A stretch of DNA of 64,000 nucleotides from Bacteroides fragilis (GTDB lineage Bacteria; Bacteroidota; Bacteroidia; Bacteroidales; Bacteroidaceae): assembly GCF_019583405.1 (NCBI RefSeq), contig NZ_SZUU01000003.1, positions 62,001-126,000 on the forward strand, given 5' to 3'. Below, one piece after another: positions 1 to 11,600 of the stretch (position 1 is its first letter; every line of letters begins with the position of its first letter). The position numbers and the translations under genes are program-made. Below the pieces are notes generated by a model that did no database searches, was not told the DNA's origin, and saw only the letters and a program-made list of their open reading frames with translations.

Positions 1-1
1 A

Positions 2-1474
2 TTAGTTCCTTATGATTTTATCTCCATACGGACTGATGAAGTTCAGGTAATACCAGTAGGTATTTCCAAACTCCGCTTTCAGCCTCTGCATTTCCCTGTT
101 TTTATATAGGCTGTAATACCTTTGGAATCTCTTTTCCGTCTTTTCGCTGACGTTGAATCCTGATTTTGAAAAAGTTTCTTCATCTATCCCTAATTTATAG
201 ATATAGAGCGCCTCTTCGTAGACGGGTGGCATTTGAGGATAATTGAAATTACGTATGAACTTCAGGTTATTCACAAACCGTACTACGTTATTGCTCAGCA
301 GTAGGTCACTCATCAGGTATTCAAAAGCCATTCTGTTTGTCGTGTCCTGCTCACACAGATATTGTAATTCGGGTCCTATATTGATGACGTTTGCAAATCG
401 TATGGGGCGTTCTTTATTGTTTTCAAGTGCCAGGCGCAGACCCGGTACACTGCCTGCATGAAGCTGTTTTTCCAATTCCTCGGCATCTCTCCTATAGAAG
501 AGGGACTGCTTTAGGAGATTGATGAACCGTTGTGCCACTTCAGGCCTTTTGTTTGCTATGTTGTATCTTGCCAGGTTAAGCAAATGGGGTGCGGTTTCTC
601 CCCATACCACCATTGCTTCGAATTCCCACCGCTGTGCTTCGTTGATGTATCCTAAGTCTTCATATATAAAATGTCCGTACTCACTCTCACGGCTATTGCT
701 GTTCCATGGGAAGTATAGTGCCTTGACTCCTAATTTTTGTGGGTAATCGAATAGTTGATAAGGCAATTTTCCCGTATGATACAGAGCCAAGTTATGAAAG
801 TAAGAGATCAGCTGGTTGGTTCTTCCCGAGTTGATATATTTTTCGGTTTGTGTCAGTACATTTTCCCAATTCTTTTCTTTTACACTTTTTTCCGCTATTA
901 TCATAATGCGTTCGGGCATATTATATGAATGTATGAATATATAGCAAGCTCCAATGGCATATATGGTTATGATGACCGTAGAAATAATTAATTTTTTTTT
1001 CTTTCCGCGAATATTTATTCGGGGCAGTGTAATGTTTCTCCATATCCTCGATGTGAGAAAAGATATGCAGCCAAGCATCAGAAGTCCTAAGAATGCTCCA
1101 ATAATCAGAGTCAGTGAATGATCTACAGGCAGCGTATAGATGAAAAGGGATACTGATGGGATCAATGATAATTGCAGTATGTCCGGTTGTCCGGTTATTT
1201 TTTTTATGTTGTAATGTGTCAACAGATAGATTCCCGCCAATATACCGGCTAATATAGCACTTCCTAATGCAGGCATGTAAAAGAATTGAATAATGAAATC
1301 AGTCAGATAGCTAAGCAGTCCTTCCGTATGAATCTGCTTAAGAAAATATTCTTTAGAGAATAGAAACAAATGATGCTGTTCGTGATAGTATATCACATGT
1401 GACAGCACCCCTTGGTAACAAAGGAAATAGATGATAAAAAGGAGGGTGAAAAGTAGATACGGTAACCGTTTCAT
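2..1474 (-). CDS. Multi-pass membrane protein with C-terminal helical repeat region, DUF6057-like
   Basis: A 490-residue protein of unknown function. The first ~190 residues contain several hydrophobic segments (a signal-anchor at the N-terminus, further helices near residues 65-85, 100-125, 130-150 and 170-190). The remainder is soluble and looks like an alpha-helical, TPR-like region (pattern A..FI..L). I chose the ATG at 1474 because it begins a clean hydrophobic start (MKRLPYLLF); an upstream TTG would add 19 non-hydrophobic residues. It lies 74 bp downstream of susD A on the same strand with no obvious terminator, so it is probably the last gene of operon A. The resemblance to the Bacteroides family DUF6057 is from memory and unverified. 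No glycoside hydrolase motif is visible. Confidence 0.6.
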   Translation of the reverse strand: MKRLPYLLFTLLFIIYFLCYQGVLSHVIYYHEQHHLFLFSKEYFLKQIHTEGLLSYLTDFIIQFFYMPALGSAILAGILAGIYLLTHYNIKKITGQPDILQLSLIPSVSLFIYTLPVDHSLTLIIGAFLGLLMLGCISFLTSRIWRNITLPRINIRGKKKKLIISTVIITIYAIGACYIFIHSYNMPERIMIIAEKSVKEKNWENVLTQTEKYINSGRTNQLISYFHNLALYHTGKLPYQLFDYPQKLGVKALYFPWNSNSRESEYGHFIYEDLGYINEAQRWEFEAMVVWGETAPHLLNLARYNIANKRPEVAQRFINLLKQSLFYRRDAEELEKQLHAGSVPGLRLALENNKERPIRFANVINIGPELQYLCEQDTTNRMAFEYLMSDLLLSNNVVRFVNNLKFIRNFNYPQMPPVYEEALYIYKLGIDEETFSKSGFNVSEKTEKRFQRYYSLYKNREMQRLKAEFGNTYWYYLNFISPYGDKIIRN

Positions 1475-1548
1475 AAGTATAGGTGGAAGATAATAAGTGA
1501 AATGAGGGCACCCCAAATAGAATGCCCCCATTGTCTAAAACACTATTA

Positions 1549-3186
1549 TTAATAACCCGGATTCTGTGTGAGGGCAGGATTCAAGTCTATTTCACTCTGA
1601 GGTACGGGGAACAAATAGTTATTGTCCGAGTATCTGCTTCCTACCAATTTAATAGGCTCTCCTTGATAGAGGATACACATCTTTCCACCATCTACTTTCT
1701 TGTCGGGATCATTCGGATTGTCTACAATCTTATATTTTAATCCTTCAAATGGAGCATTTAGTACATCTTTTGCAATACCCCAACGACGAATATCCCACAT
1801 ACGTTTTCCTCCTTCTAGTGCGAACTCTACACGCCATTCGTTACGGATACGCTGACGAAGGTCATCCTGAGTTGCACAATAAGTTGGTAAGTTTGCATTG
1901 GTATTTTGGAGTTCGGGCATACCTACACGACGTCTAACCTGATTCACTGCGTCAAAAGCTTCCGGATCTAATCCCTTCAATTCGTTTTTAGCTTCAGCAT
2001 AAGTCAAAAGTACTTCTGCATAGCGGATGTGAACCCAATCTTTACCCATATTCCAACCGTCTGACTGAGGATCGAGACTTGGGTCTAACCATTTTTGTCC
2101 GTAATATCCGGTTTCTGTAGCATCATTGTGCTGATTGATACCGGTACTACCACTTGAGGCCAAAGGAGCAACTTTTATTGTTACACCATACATTTCTTCA
2201 CCATCATGCAGAATGTCTACTTCCAAACGCGGATCACGGTTCTTGAACGGATCTGTCGGGTCGTATACTTTAGATTTGCTGATAGGAGCTCCTTCACTGT
2301 CTTCAAATGCGTCTACCAAACTCTGAGTGGGGTTCATACCACCCCAGCCTTTTGTTGGAAAACATTCCCATCCCATCAGATAATGGGTCTTATCCGGATA
2401 GTTGAACTGAGTGACAAGGATGAATTCATCACATCCGTCAGCTTTTTCCCAAAATAGCTCTGCATATTTACCTGTATTATCCTTATCGTACAGTTCGTAC
2501 AGCCCCAGATCCATTACATTTTTAGCTTCTGTAGCTGCAGTATCCCAATTTCCATAATAAAGAGCCGCTCTTGCCTTCATAGCCATAGCTGCACCTTTAG
2601 TGACGCGTCCGTAATCGGAAGCTCCCCATTCTGTTGGCAAAGCAGCGATAGCTCTGTCAAAATCAGCCATTATTTTTTCATAGACTTCTGCTCTCGGCAT
2701 ACGTGTTATACCATCCATCTCTTTTAAGTCTAATGGCTTATCAATGTAAGGAACGTCACCAAATGAGCGAATCAGATTAAAATAGATATATGCTCTGAAG
2801 AAATATACCTGTCCCAATGCTTTTGTCTTATCTGCTTCAGGATAATCAGGAATTTCATCGATTTTAGAAAGGATCAGGTTACACTGACGAACATTGGCAT
2901 AATCACCGCTCCAACCTTGATCTGCTGGGTCATAAATACCTTTTGAAACATTGCCTGCCGCCCATTTGATACCCATTGTGGCGTTGTCGGAGTTTATGTC
3001 GTTGTCTTGATCCCAAGTAGACAGATAGCCATAGAGATCTGATACTACTTTGTTTGCGTCATCCGGCGTTTTCCAGAAGCTACCGTCAGAAAGTTCCTCC
3101 TGCGGATAGCGATCCAGAAAGTCGCTACAAGAGCTGAACCCTACTACAAGGGCTGTTGCAAATATATATAAGTAATTCTTTTTCAT
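1549..3186 (-). CDS. SusD/RagB-family outer-membrane lipoprotein (pair A)
   Basis: A surface glycan-binding lipoprotein expected to form a lid over its SusC partner. The 545 residues fit the family. The signal peptide ends in a lipobox (GFSSC, Cys20) followed by the family start S-D-F-L-D-R. The C-terminal third carries the typical SusD segments: VHIRYAEVLLTYAEA, an NEWRVEFALEGGKRMWDIRRW-type motif, and an ending in LNPALTQNPGY. It starts 21 bp after the stop of susC A, the usual SusC-SusD order. The substrate cannot be read from the sequence; no enzyme is encoded beside it. Confidence 0.95.
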   Translation of the reverse strand: MKKNYLYIFATALVVGFSSCSDFLDRYPQEELSDGSFWKTPDDANKVVSDLYGYLSTWDQDNDINSDNATMGIKWAAGNVSKGIYDPADQGWSGDYANVRQCNLILSKIDEIPDYPEADKTKALGQVYFFRAYIYFNLIRSFGDVPYIDKPLDLKEMDGITRMPRAEVYEKIMADFDRAIAALPTEWGASDYGRVTKGAAMAMKARAALYYGNWDTAATEAKNVMDLGLYELYDKDNTGKYAELFWEKADGCDEFILVTQFNYPDKTHYLMGWECFPTKGWGGMNPTQSLVDAFEDSEGAPISKSKVYDPTDPFKNRDPRLEVDILHDGEEMYGVTIKVAPLASSGSTGINQHNDATETGYYGQKWLDPSLDPQSDGWNMGKDWVHIRYAEVLLTYAEAKNELKGLDPEAFDAVNQVRRRVGMPELQNTNANLPTYCATQDDLRQRIRNEWRVEFALEGGKRMWDIRRWGIAKDVLNAPFEGLKYKIVDNPNDPDKKVDGGKMCILYQGEPIKLVGSRYSDNNYLFPVPQSEIDLNPALTQNPGY

Positions 3187-3207
3187 ATTTTTGATAGTAT
3201 TGAGGAT

Positions 3208-6200
3208 TTAGAATGAAACTTTTAAGCCTAATGAAACTTTCTTCACGTTGGTATATGACCATCCACGTGTGCTCGATTCTTCCGGGTCAATATCTTCAAG
3301 ACCACAGAATGTCAATAAATTCTCACCGGCTACATATACTTTGATTCTGCTAACACCGATTCTGTTCAACCAACTCTTAGGTAGGTTATAGCCTAATGAA
3401 ACATTCTTCAAACGAACATATGAGCCATCTTCCAACCAGAAAGAAGAAGTTACGAAGTTGGTCTGTGAATCTTTGGTAATACGCGGATAGCTTGCGTTAT
3501 GGTTTTCGGGTGTCCAACGATCCAAGTGTTTTTTCAGCACTTTACCACCATTATAGAATGCGTATGAAGATTCGGCTTCACAGTATTTATCAACGTCAAA
3601 TGCACCTTGGAACAATGCAGAGAAATCAAAATCTTTCCAGAATAAATTAATGCTTAAGCCACCGGTCCAACTCGGGAAGTTTTGTCCAATTACTGTGCGG
3701 TCATTGGCTGCATCAATTTTACCGTCACCATTCAAGTCGGCGTATTTAATATCACCTAATTTTTCTGTACCGGTACGTTTGGGATCATTAGCTAATTCTT
3801 CTTCCGTATTAAAGTAGCCAATTGCTTTGTAGCCATAGAATGCGCCGATAGGATAACCTTCCAAACGCCACAATTTGTTATTGTCAGGATCTTCTCCTTC
3901 AGTTCCTTCAAGGTTCGTGATGCGGTTCTTTACATAAGCGAGGTTTAAATTAACTGCATAGCTAAAATCTTTATTGATTCGATTATTGTGGAAAATATTC
4001 AAGTCGAAACCTGTATTTTCTACACTACCTGCGTTCTGAACTGGTGCCGACATACCAAGAATACCTTGTACCGGGAGCTTCAATAGCATATCATCTGTTT
4101 TTTTCTTGTAAACAGAAAGTTCAAATCCGAGTTTGTTATTTAAGAATCCTGCATCTAATCCAATTTCATAGTTGGTTACTGTTGCCCATTGGAGTGCACT
4201 GTTTACGTATCTGGCTTCATAAGCGGTTGTATTCAGTGTGTTGCCGAACATATAAGATCCATAAGCATAAGTTGCTACAGCAGGATAGATATCGCTCAAC
4301 TCTTCGTTACCGGTACGTCCCCAGCCTAAACGTAACTTCAGATTACTCATCCAATCCAGATTATCTTTAATGAAGTTCTCTTCTGAGATTCTCCATCCGG
4401 CAGAAAAAGCAGGGAATACACCCCAACGATTATCTTTCGGGAAACGCGAAGATGCATCTGCACGTAAGTTTGCTTCAAACAGATATCTGTCAGCATAATC
4501 GTATTGGATACGACCGAAATATGAACGACGGGCTAGTTCTGTGCCACCATCAGAGTTGGTTTGAGATGATTTGTCCAGTGTATTCAATGATTCGGTCAGT
4601 TCATCACTACCACCACCTTTACGTGTTGCTTCTGTGTATTTATAAATCTGCTCCCATTGCTCAAAACCAAACAATGCACCGATAGTGTGCTTTTGGAAGG
4701 ATTTGTTGTAGTTTACCAATAATTGTGAAGTGTATTCATTCCAGATATAATATTTATCATATCCTTCTCTCAGACCAGAATCAGAAATATTTGATCCTGA
4801 ACCATAAGAATAATGTTTCTTGAAATAATCGATATTACGAATATCGTTACGTACAGAGAATAATCCCTTAACACTCAATTCCGGTAAGATATGTACAGTA
4901 GCATGCAAGATAGCATTTAACTGCTGGTCCATTTGACGATAGAAACCAGTTCTTCCCAATTCGGCTACAGGGTTGGCTTTTCCACTATAGTTAAATGTAC
5001 CGTCTTCATTGTATACCGGCAATGTCGGGCTATTACGGGTTACCTCACTCATAAGTGTTCCGAAGCCTACAGCACCGTCTTCACGTGTTCCTCTATATCC
5101 GGATACATTCAGTCCGGCTGAGAACCATTTGCTAATTTCAGACTCAACATTAATACGACCTGTAAAACGATTGTAGTCATTTTCGTTTGTTAAACCACCC
5201 TGATAAAGGTAACCGACAGATGCACTGTAGTTTGTCTTTTCAGATCCACCATTGATTGAGAAATTGTGTTGCTGTTCAAAGGCGAAATTCTTGAATGTTT
5301 CTTTATACCAATCTGTATTGGGATGTCCAATTGGATCAGTTCCATTCCGGAAGAGTTCAATGTCTTCATCACTATAAGGTAGACTGGCATTGGGATTTTC
5401 ATTTTTTACTGCTTCATTGTATAGCATAGCATAGTCTGCCGCACCAAGGAAATTGAGTTTAGTAGTTGGGGTTGCCCATGCTACACTTCCTGAATATGAC
5501 ACTTTGGCATCCTGTCCTTTTTTACCTTTTTTGGTTGTAATAAGGATTACACCATTAGCGGCCTGTACGCCATAAATAGCAGCCGAAGCAGCGTCTTTCA
5601 ATACTGTCAGACTTTCAATGTCTTGAGGATCAATTGTATTCATGCTACCCGGGACACCATCAACAATAACCAACGGATTGGCAGCGTTTACGGAGTTCTT
5701 ACCACGTACGGTAATCGTACCGGTTTGCAATCCGGGAGCACCAGAAGATTGGATAGCTGTTACACCGGGCATTGTTCCGGCCATTGCAGCAGAAACACTT
5801 GATACAGAGCGAGATTCCAGCGATTCTGCATTAATAGATGATACAGAACCTGTTAAGTTAGCCTTTTTCTGTACACCATAACCTACTACTACCACCTCAT
5901 CCAAGGTTTTAGTATCTTCTTTCATCGTTATGTTGTAAGAACTTATCCCCGCTTTCAAAGAAACGATTTCAGGCATATAGCCGATATAGGTAACTTGCAA
6001 TTCGTTACCTCCTACAGTTAAACTGAATTTTCCATCGATATCAGTAATCGTACCATTGGTTGGATTACCTTTTTCTACTACTGATGCTCCGATGATGGCT
6101 TCACCCATTGCGTCTTTCACGACTCCGGTAATTTTTCTCTGTTTCTGCTGTTGAACAGCCTGCACATCCTTGGCAGCTGCAGTCACAGTAGACACTACGA

Positions 6201-6525
6201 TTTGATTGTCTACAATCTTATAGGTATATCCCGAGTTTTTGAAAACTTCGTTCAATACTGTTTCGATCGGAGCGTCGGATACGTTGATGGATACTTTCTT
6301 GTTCAGTCTTACTTGATTGTCATTGTAGAAGAAAGTGTAATCGCTTTGTTTTTCAAGTTCACGAAGTACACTCTCGATGGATACGTTTGTCTTCGTCATT
6401 GAAATCTTTAGTACTTGAGCGAAGGCACTCACAGGTACCATAGCTATCAGGCTAACTACCAAAGCAAAAGCCAGATGCTTTTTCATTCTTTGCGGACTAA
6501 ACCACCGCATGTTGCATTTTCTCAT
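3208..6525 (-). CDS. SusC-family TonB-dependent transporter with STN domain (pair A)
   Basis: An outer-membrane TonB-dependent oligosaccharide importer of 1105 residues. In order: signal peptide to about Ala36; STN (secretin/TonB N-terminal) signalling domain about 40-112; carboxypeptidase-regulatory-like domain about 130-215; the DEVVVVGYG SusC signature; plug (IDPQDIESLTVLKDAASAAIYG); then a beta-barrel ending in F. The STN domain is known in FecA/SusC receptors that signal to a FecR anti-sigma factor in the inner membrane. The only sigma/FecR pair here is 12 kb away. DNA from 6067 to 6693 (leader plus about 150 codons) is a near-identical inverted copy of the same part of susC D, while the barrel is much more diverged, so the gene is mosaic. 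Probably silent in the present arrangement (see dyad at 6675). Confidence 0.96.
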   Translation of the reverse strand: MRKCNMRWFSPQRMKKHLAFALVVSLIAMVPVSAFAQVLKISMTKTNVSIESVLRELEKQSDYTFFYNDNQVRLNKKVSINVSDAPIETVLNEVFKNSGYTYKIVDNQIVVSTVTAAAKDVQAVQQQKQRKITGVVKDAMGEAIIGASVVEKGNPTNGTITDIDGKFSLTVGGNELQVTYIGYMPEIVSLKAGISSYNITMKEDTKTLDEVVVVGYGVQKKANLTGSVSSINAESLESRSVSSVSAAMAGTMPGVTAIQSSGAPGLQTGTITVRGKNSVNAANPLVIVDGVPGSMNTIDPQDIESLTVLKDAASAAIYGVQAANGVILITTKKGKKGQDAKVSYSGSVAWATPTTKLNFLGAADYAMLYNEAVKNENPNASLPYSDEDIELFRNGTDPIGHPNTDWYKETFKNFAFEQQHNFSINGGSEKTNYSASVGYLYQGGLTNENDYNRFTGRINVESEISKWFSAGLNVSGYRGTREDGAVGFGTLMSEVTRNSPTLPVYNEDGTFNYSGKANPVAELGRTGFYRQMDQQLNAILHATVHILPELSVKGLFSVRNDIRNIDYFKKHYSYGSGSNISDSGLREGYDKYYIWNEYTSQLLVNYNKSFQKHTIGALFGFEQWEQIYKYTEATRKGGGSDELTESLNTLDKSSQTNSDGGTELARRSYFGRIQYDYADRYLFEANLRADASSRFPKDNRWGVFPAFSAGWRISEENFIKDNLDWMSNLKLRLGWGRTGNEELSDIYPAVATYAYGSYMFGNTLNTTAYEARYVNSALQWATVTNYEIGLDAGFLNNKLGFELSVYKKKTDDMLLKLPVQGILGMSAPVQNAGSVENTGFDLNIFHNNRINKDFSYAVNLNLAYVKNRITNLEGTEGEDPDNNKLWRLEGYPIGAFYGYKAIGYFNTEEELANDPKRTGTEKLGDIKYADLNGDGKIDAANDRTVIGQNFPSWTGGLSINLFWKDFDFSALFQGAFDVDKYCEAESSYAFYNGGKVLKKHLDRWTPENHNASYPRITKDSQTNFVTSSFWLEDGSYVRLKNVSLGYNLPKSWLNRIGVSRIKVYVAGENLLTFCGLEDIDPEESSTRGWSYTNVKKVSLGLKVSF

Positions 6526-6693
6526 AAATACGATTAATTATTAGATTGTAATTTTGATTGATAAAGTGAGCACAGGACACTTCTAAAGCATCGCTGCACC
6601 AGGTTAACGTCATTTACGGTTTCTCTCTCATTCTTTTCTTTATTAATTTAGGTTTAAAATTTGATGTTTGGTATAAGTTCTAAACGAACTTGG
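6067..6693 (-). repeat. Left arm of 627-bp imperfect inverted repeat (partner 20089-20715)
   Basis: The reverse complement of 6067-6693 aligns without gaps to 20089-20715. By eye there are about 15 mismatches (~97-98 % identity), all in coding sequence; the ~168-bp non-coding part (dyad plus leader) is identical. The arm covers the dyad, the leader, and the signal peptide, STN and start of the carboxypeptidase-regulatory-like domain of SusC A. The arms enclose about 13.4 kb. Confidence 0.9.
6675..6691. repeat. Dyad site 1, AAGTTC-N5-GAACTT, upstream of susC A
   Basis: Perfect 6-5-6 inverted repeat. Read towards susC A the spacer is GTTTA, the same as in dyad 6 (20091-20107), with which it is in inverted orientation. 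The gene-proximal edge is 149 bp from the susC A start. Proposed recombination site of an invertible locus; a plain operator is the alternative. Confidence 0.8.
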
Positions 6694-6775
6694 GCAGAAG
6701 AGATGTAAAACCGGTTATCACCTGAATGGTTATAAATGAGGAAATTGCAGTTCTGAATATCATAAATTGGGACAT

Positions 6776-6812
6776 AAAAAAGCCCGCTCATGTATTACCA
6801 TGAACGGGCTTT
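6776..6812 (-). terminator. Rho-independent terminator behind susD B
   Basis: A 14-bp arm stem (arms 6779-6792 and 6799-6812, one mismatch, 6-nt loop) followed on the minus strand by a U-run. It lies just beyond the susD B stop, 28 bp away, and upstream of dyad 1. It would end transcription of operon B and keep operon A from being switched on by read-through. Confidence 0.85.
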
Positions 6813-6839
6813 AACCCTCAATAAATAATGTGTGTTAAA

Positions 6840-8600
6840 TTAATATCCCGGATTCTGATCGTTTTTCAACAATGGATTCAAGTCAATTGCACCTTGAGGT
6901 ATAGGCATAAGCATCAAACGCTCATCCCAAACTTTGTTGATTACAACATATCCGTTTGGAGCATAAGAAGGACCATTCATAGCCTTGCTGCAATAGTCGT
7001 TTCCATAGCGGCGTATATCATCAAAACGATGGCCTTCTGCCGCTAATTCAATACGCCGTTCATTACGTACAAAAGCCAGAGCTTCTTCTTTAGAAGGCAT
7101 GGAAGTCGGTACATCCGGCATACCACAACGATCGCGCAGGTCATTCAATGCTTTCTGTACTTCTGTATCCCATCCGGAGTTCTGGATACGTGCTTCTGCG
7201 TATGTCAGCAATACTTCAGCATAGCGAATCACCGGATAATCTTCTTCAGCAGTCCAAGTATCATAAGGATCGAGAGTAACCATTTTACGATAAAAATATC
7301 CCGTCCATGATTCATTACCATCTTTATTTATCAGATCCGGATCCCAACGGAAATAGAATGTGCCTTTAACAGTTTCATGCCATCCTTTGAAAGGGAACAT
7401 CATAGATACATATAAACGACTGTCACGATTGCGGAATTCTTTCATATAGTCGTATTTCATAATATCCGTTTGCGGAACTTTTTCAATGAATTGAGATTGG
7501 CTCATATCTTTAAAGTCTTTCCATATTTCGGCATAACGTTCTTTACGCTGTTCCATAGTGATGTCATTACGCATTGTTTTACCATCCACATCCCAGTATG
7601 CGTCAATTAAGTCCTGCATCGGTTCATAAGAACAGTATCCGTCGTATTGAGAGAATGATTTGGGTATGAAATATGTATATCTTGTCCAATCATAGTTGTT
7701 TGCATCAGCCATGTACTCACGTGTTACAATATACTCCGGATTGGCGGGAGATGCGTTACCTTTGTGCCACAATGATTCATAACTGAACATACCTTTCACG
7801 AATTTATCTTTATCGATACCTTTGGCTGCATAATCAATATAAGCATCCATTTCGTTGGCTTCTTTTTGTTGCGCTGTGGTGAGTGACGACACACGGAATA
7901 GAGAATGATGTCCTTCAGAAATGATTTTTCCGGCAGATGACTCTGCTTCGGCGTAATTTCCAAAATACAAGGCGGCACGTGCACGAAGGGCCAGAGCACC
8001 GGCACGAGTGATACGTCCTGTTTCATACATGTAGCTACCGTTATAACTATCAGGAAGGATTTCCGCTATTTCTGCCAATTCGTCAAGAATGAACTTCCGG
8101 ACAGTTTCCACTTCGTCACGTTTAACATTCGGTGCGTCATAAGCTAAAACGTCCGTAATTACCGGAACTTTTCCGAATTTCGTGGTCAAATCAAGATAAC
8201 TTAAAGCGCGGAAAAAACGTGCTTCTGCTTTCATGCGTGTTTTTAGTTCATCACTGACTGCACATTTATCTACATTAGCAATAAAGTTATTCACTACACG
8301 AACGGTACCAAAATAGTAGCTTCCATATCCATTGGCTGTACTTATACCGTTTTGTTGTACCATTTCGAAGTTTCCTTCCCAAGGTTTGTGGCTATGTGCA
8401 TTATCTGTACACAATTCATCCCAAATGTCTACACCATCCAATGTAGAATAGCAGGTATTTAAAGCATACCATGCATCTTTTTCCGTTTGCCAAAAGTTTT
8501 CTGCTGCAATGTCAGCAGGTGGAACCACATCTAAATCGCAGGCTGTTAACGCTCCTGTGAGACATAATCCCAATGCAATTTTTCTTATATTGTTTTTCAT
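6840..8600 (-). CDS. SusD/RagB-family outer-membrane lipoprotein (pair B)
   Basis: A 586-residue surface lipoprotein with lipobox LTAC (Cys21), then DLDVVPPADIAAENFW. It is clearly related to SusD D (same N-terminal pattern D-L-x-V-x-P-P-A-x-I-A-A-E and the same NERRIELA-AEG and DLNPLL-DQNPGY endings), so pairs B and D are closer to each other than to A or C. Helical SusD-type TPR elements such as ALRARAALYFGNYAEAE are present. It starts 28 bp after susC B and is followed by a strong terminator. Confidence 0.95.
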   Translation of the reverse strand: MKNNIRKIALGLCLTGALTACDLDVVPPADIAAENFWQTEKDAWYALNTCYSTLDGVDIWDELCTDNAHSHKPWEGNFEMVQQNGISTANGYGSYYFGTVRVVNNFIANVDKCAVSDELKTRMKAEARFFRALSYLDLTTKFGKVPVITDVLAYDAPNVKRDEVETVRKFILDELAEIAEILPDSYNGSYMYETGRITRAGALALRARAALYFGNYAEAESSAGKIISEGHHSLFRVSSLTTAQQKEANEMDAYIDYAAKGIDKDKFVKGMFSYESLWHKGNASPANPEYIVTREYMADANNYDWTRYTYFIPKSFSQYDGYCSYEPMQDLIDAYWDVDGKTMRNDITMEQRKERYAEIWKDFKDMSQSQFIEKVPQTDIMKYDYMKEFRNRDSRLYVSMMFPFKGWHETVKGTFYFRWDPDLINKDGNESWTGYFYRKMVTLDPYDTWTAEEDYPVIRYAEVLLTYAEARIQNSGWDTEVQKALNDLRDRCGMPDVPTSMPSKEEALAFVRNERRIELAAEGHRFDDIRRYGNDYCSKAMNGPSYAPNGYVVINKVWDERLMLMPIPQGAIDLNPLLKNDQNPGY

Positions 8601-8628
8601 TGTGAATTCTATTTTTTAATGAATGATT

Positions 8629-11600
8629 TTAGAATGATATGTTTACACCAAATGCTACCGATTTGGTTCCCAGCGTATAAATCACACCACCGGCTGTTTC
8701 CGGATCAAAGTCTTCCATCTTTTTATCAGCACGTACTGTGAACAGGTTTTCTCCTGTTACATATACCTTCAATGACTGCAATCCCCAGCTCTTCACTGTG
8801 GCAGATGGTACCGTATATCCCAATGACAAAGTCTTGAAACGGAAATAGTCCGAGTCAAACAAATGATAATCACTGAAATTACGATTATAAGTTGTGTGTA
8901 CACTACTTGCCGAGTAGAGACGAGGATAAGCAGCATATGGATTTGGATTCTCTTCTGTCCATCTCTTCAGATGGTATTTTCTTGGGTTATCCTGACCATG
9001 GTAGAATGGGTGAACACCATATACGTCAAATGCTACCTTAGTTCCACTGATTCCTTGTCCAAACATACTGAATTCAAAACCTTTATATTGTAGACTTAAG
9101 TTTACACCATATGTGAAGTCGGGCACATCTTTACCAAGAATAGTACGATCTTCGTCTGTGATCTCCTGTTTGTACTCGATGTCACGTTGAGGAACAAATT
9201 TAACATCACCTGCATTAGGTACTACTCCACTTAATGTGTAGTAATGCCCGGCATCAATATCAGCTTGAGTATACAGTCCGTCTGTTTTAAATCCATAGAA
9301 AGAACCGATTGATTCCCCTTTTTTCAGGATATACTTCACGATATAACTGCTGGTCTGAATAATATTGTCCGAACCGCCTAAGTTGGTAATTTTATTTTTA
9401 TTGGTAGCAATGTTAGCTCCGATGCTGTAGTTAACAGCTCCAATCTTGTTACGGTGATTCAAGGCTAATTCGAAACCTGTGTTTTTCACTTTACCAATGT
9501 TTTGTGAAGGTGCAGCTGTGATACCGGTTTCTGTAGGTACATTATATCCCAACAAAATATCACTTGTGTTTTTGATATAGTAATCAGCTGTTACACCCAG
9601 AAGTCCATTGAAAATGTCGAAATCCAAACCAATATCAGTTAAAGCAACTTTTTCCCAACCGAGCGTTTCATTAGCAGGTTTGGATTCACCGATACCGATT
9701 ACGGGCGAATCACTGAAATTATAATGGTTTCCACTGCTGTAATTCTGAAAATAATCATAATTTCCTACATTGTTTATATTACCAAGAGTACCATAAGAAG
9801 CTCTGATTTTCAGATTATTGATCCACTCGATGTCTTTCATGAAGCCTTCTTCATTCATTCTCCATCCAGCCGAGAATGAAGGAAAATATCCCCAACGGTG
9901 ATCTTTGTGGAAACGTGAAGATGCATCTGCACGCATGTTTACTTCCAATAAATACCGATCCATCAAAGTATAGTTAACACGAGCAAAATAAGACAACATC
10001 TTATATTCTGATGAACCTGCACCATTGGTATAGCCTGCTCCCGACGTAGAGCCGGCTTCCATATCTGTTAATGCGTCAGATGGAAACTCTTCACGTGATC
10101 CTGCCAGTCTTTCATATTTATAATGCTCGTAAGATGTACCTACCAATGCTCCTACTGAATGTTTATCATTCGACCAGTCATATCTGGCTGTCGCCGTATA
10201 AAGCATTGTATTTGTACTCTGCCAGTCCATACTCATTTTATTTTTGGTTACTCCGGTTCCAACTATTTCTTCTCCGGAAAAGTAATTTATGGCATTAGGT
10301 TGTAAGGCGGTGTAACTTTTGCTCTTATATTCATATCCTTTGAATACACCTTGTCCGCTAATAATAAGCCCTTTTACCGGTTTGATATCAAAACCGAGAT
10401 CGTACATGGTATTTTCACTTTTTGATTTACTCCAATCCGATTTGCTCAATGCACGGAGTGGATTGTTTGTGATGAAGCTACTTGTTGCTGATTGACCTCC
10501 GTTCACAGTTCCCCAATCACCATTTGACTGTTTTGCAACGAATGTAACCGGTACCATTGAGAAACTGGCCAATGAAGGTGCGCCACAATCACGGTCGGAA
10601 TCATTGCGGATATATTTTACTCCTGCCTTTACAGTCAGCCACTTGGTGATATCTGAACTCAGATTGGTATTCAAGTTGTAACGTTGGCTATCTTGTCCGG
10701 GGATCATGTTGTCTTTATACACATAGCCCAAACCGATAAAGTAACGTATCTTATCTGTTCCACCACTGAAATCCAAGGAATGCTGAGTGGTCAGTACATT
10801 TTTGTCTAATATCAGATCATTCCAATCTGTGTTTGGATATAAGTCTGGTTTAGAACCATCTCTGAAATAGCCAATTTCTTCCTCGGTATACCCTTGGTAT
10901 TTTCCACCTTTTGAATTGGAATTGTAGAGAGCCTCATTGTACAACTCTGCATATTGGGTAGAATTGACGTACTCCGGTTTGTAAGTAGGGTTACTCAAAC
11001 CTACGTAACCACTGTACGAAACGTTCATTTTATCATTTTTTCCCTGTTTGGTAGTTACCAATACTACACCATAGGCCGCACGTGAACCGTAAATGGCCGA
11101 TGAAGCAGCATCTTTCAGGAAAGAAATAGATTCGATACTATTTGGATCAAGGTTAGAAAAGAATGTGGCATCCGCAATTGCACCATCGATTACGTAGAGA
11201 GGTGACGAAGTTCCTAAGTTACCACGTCCACGGAAGTTAATACTTGGTGTTTGTCCGGGACGTGAAATAACGGTTACTCCAGGTACTGTACCTTGCACAG
11301 CCGACAACACGTTCGTCTGTACGCGGTCTTTGATTTCATCAGTACTAACCGAAGCTACCGAACCGGTTAAGTTTACTTTCTTTTGTGTACCATAACCTAC
11401 CACTACCACTTCGTCCAGAGTCTTGGTATCTTCCTTCATTGTGATACTATAGTTGGTTACTCCCGGATGAATTTTTACGGTCTGTGGCATATAACCAATA
11501 TAGGTTATTTGCAATTCATTACCTGATACTGTTAACTTGAAACCTCCTTCCATATCAGTAATTGTACCATTACTTGCCGATCCTTTTTCTACAACAGAAG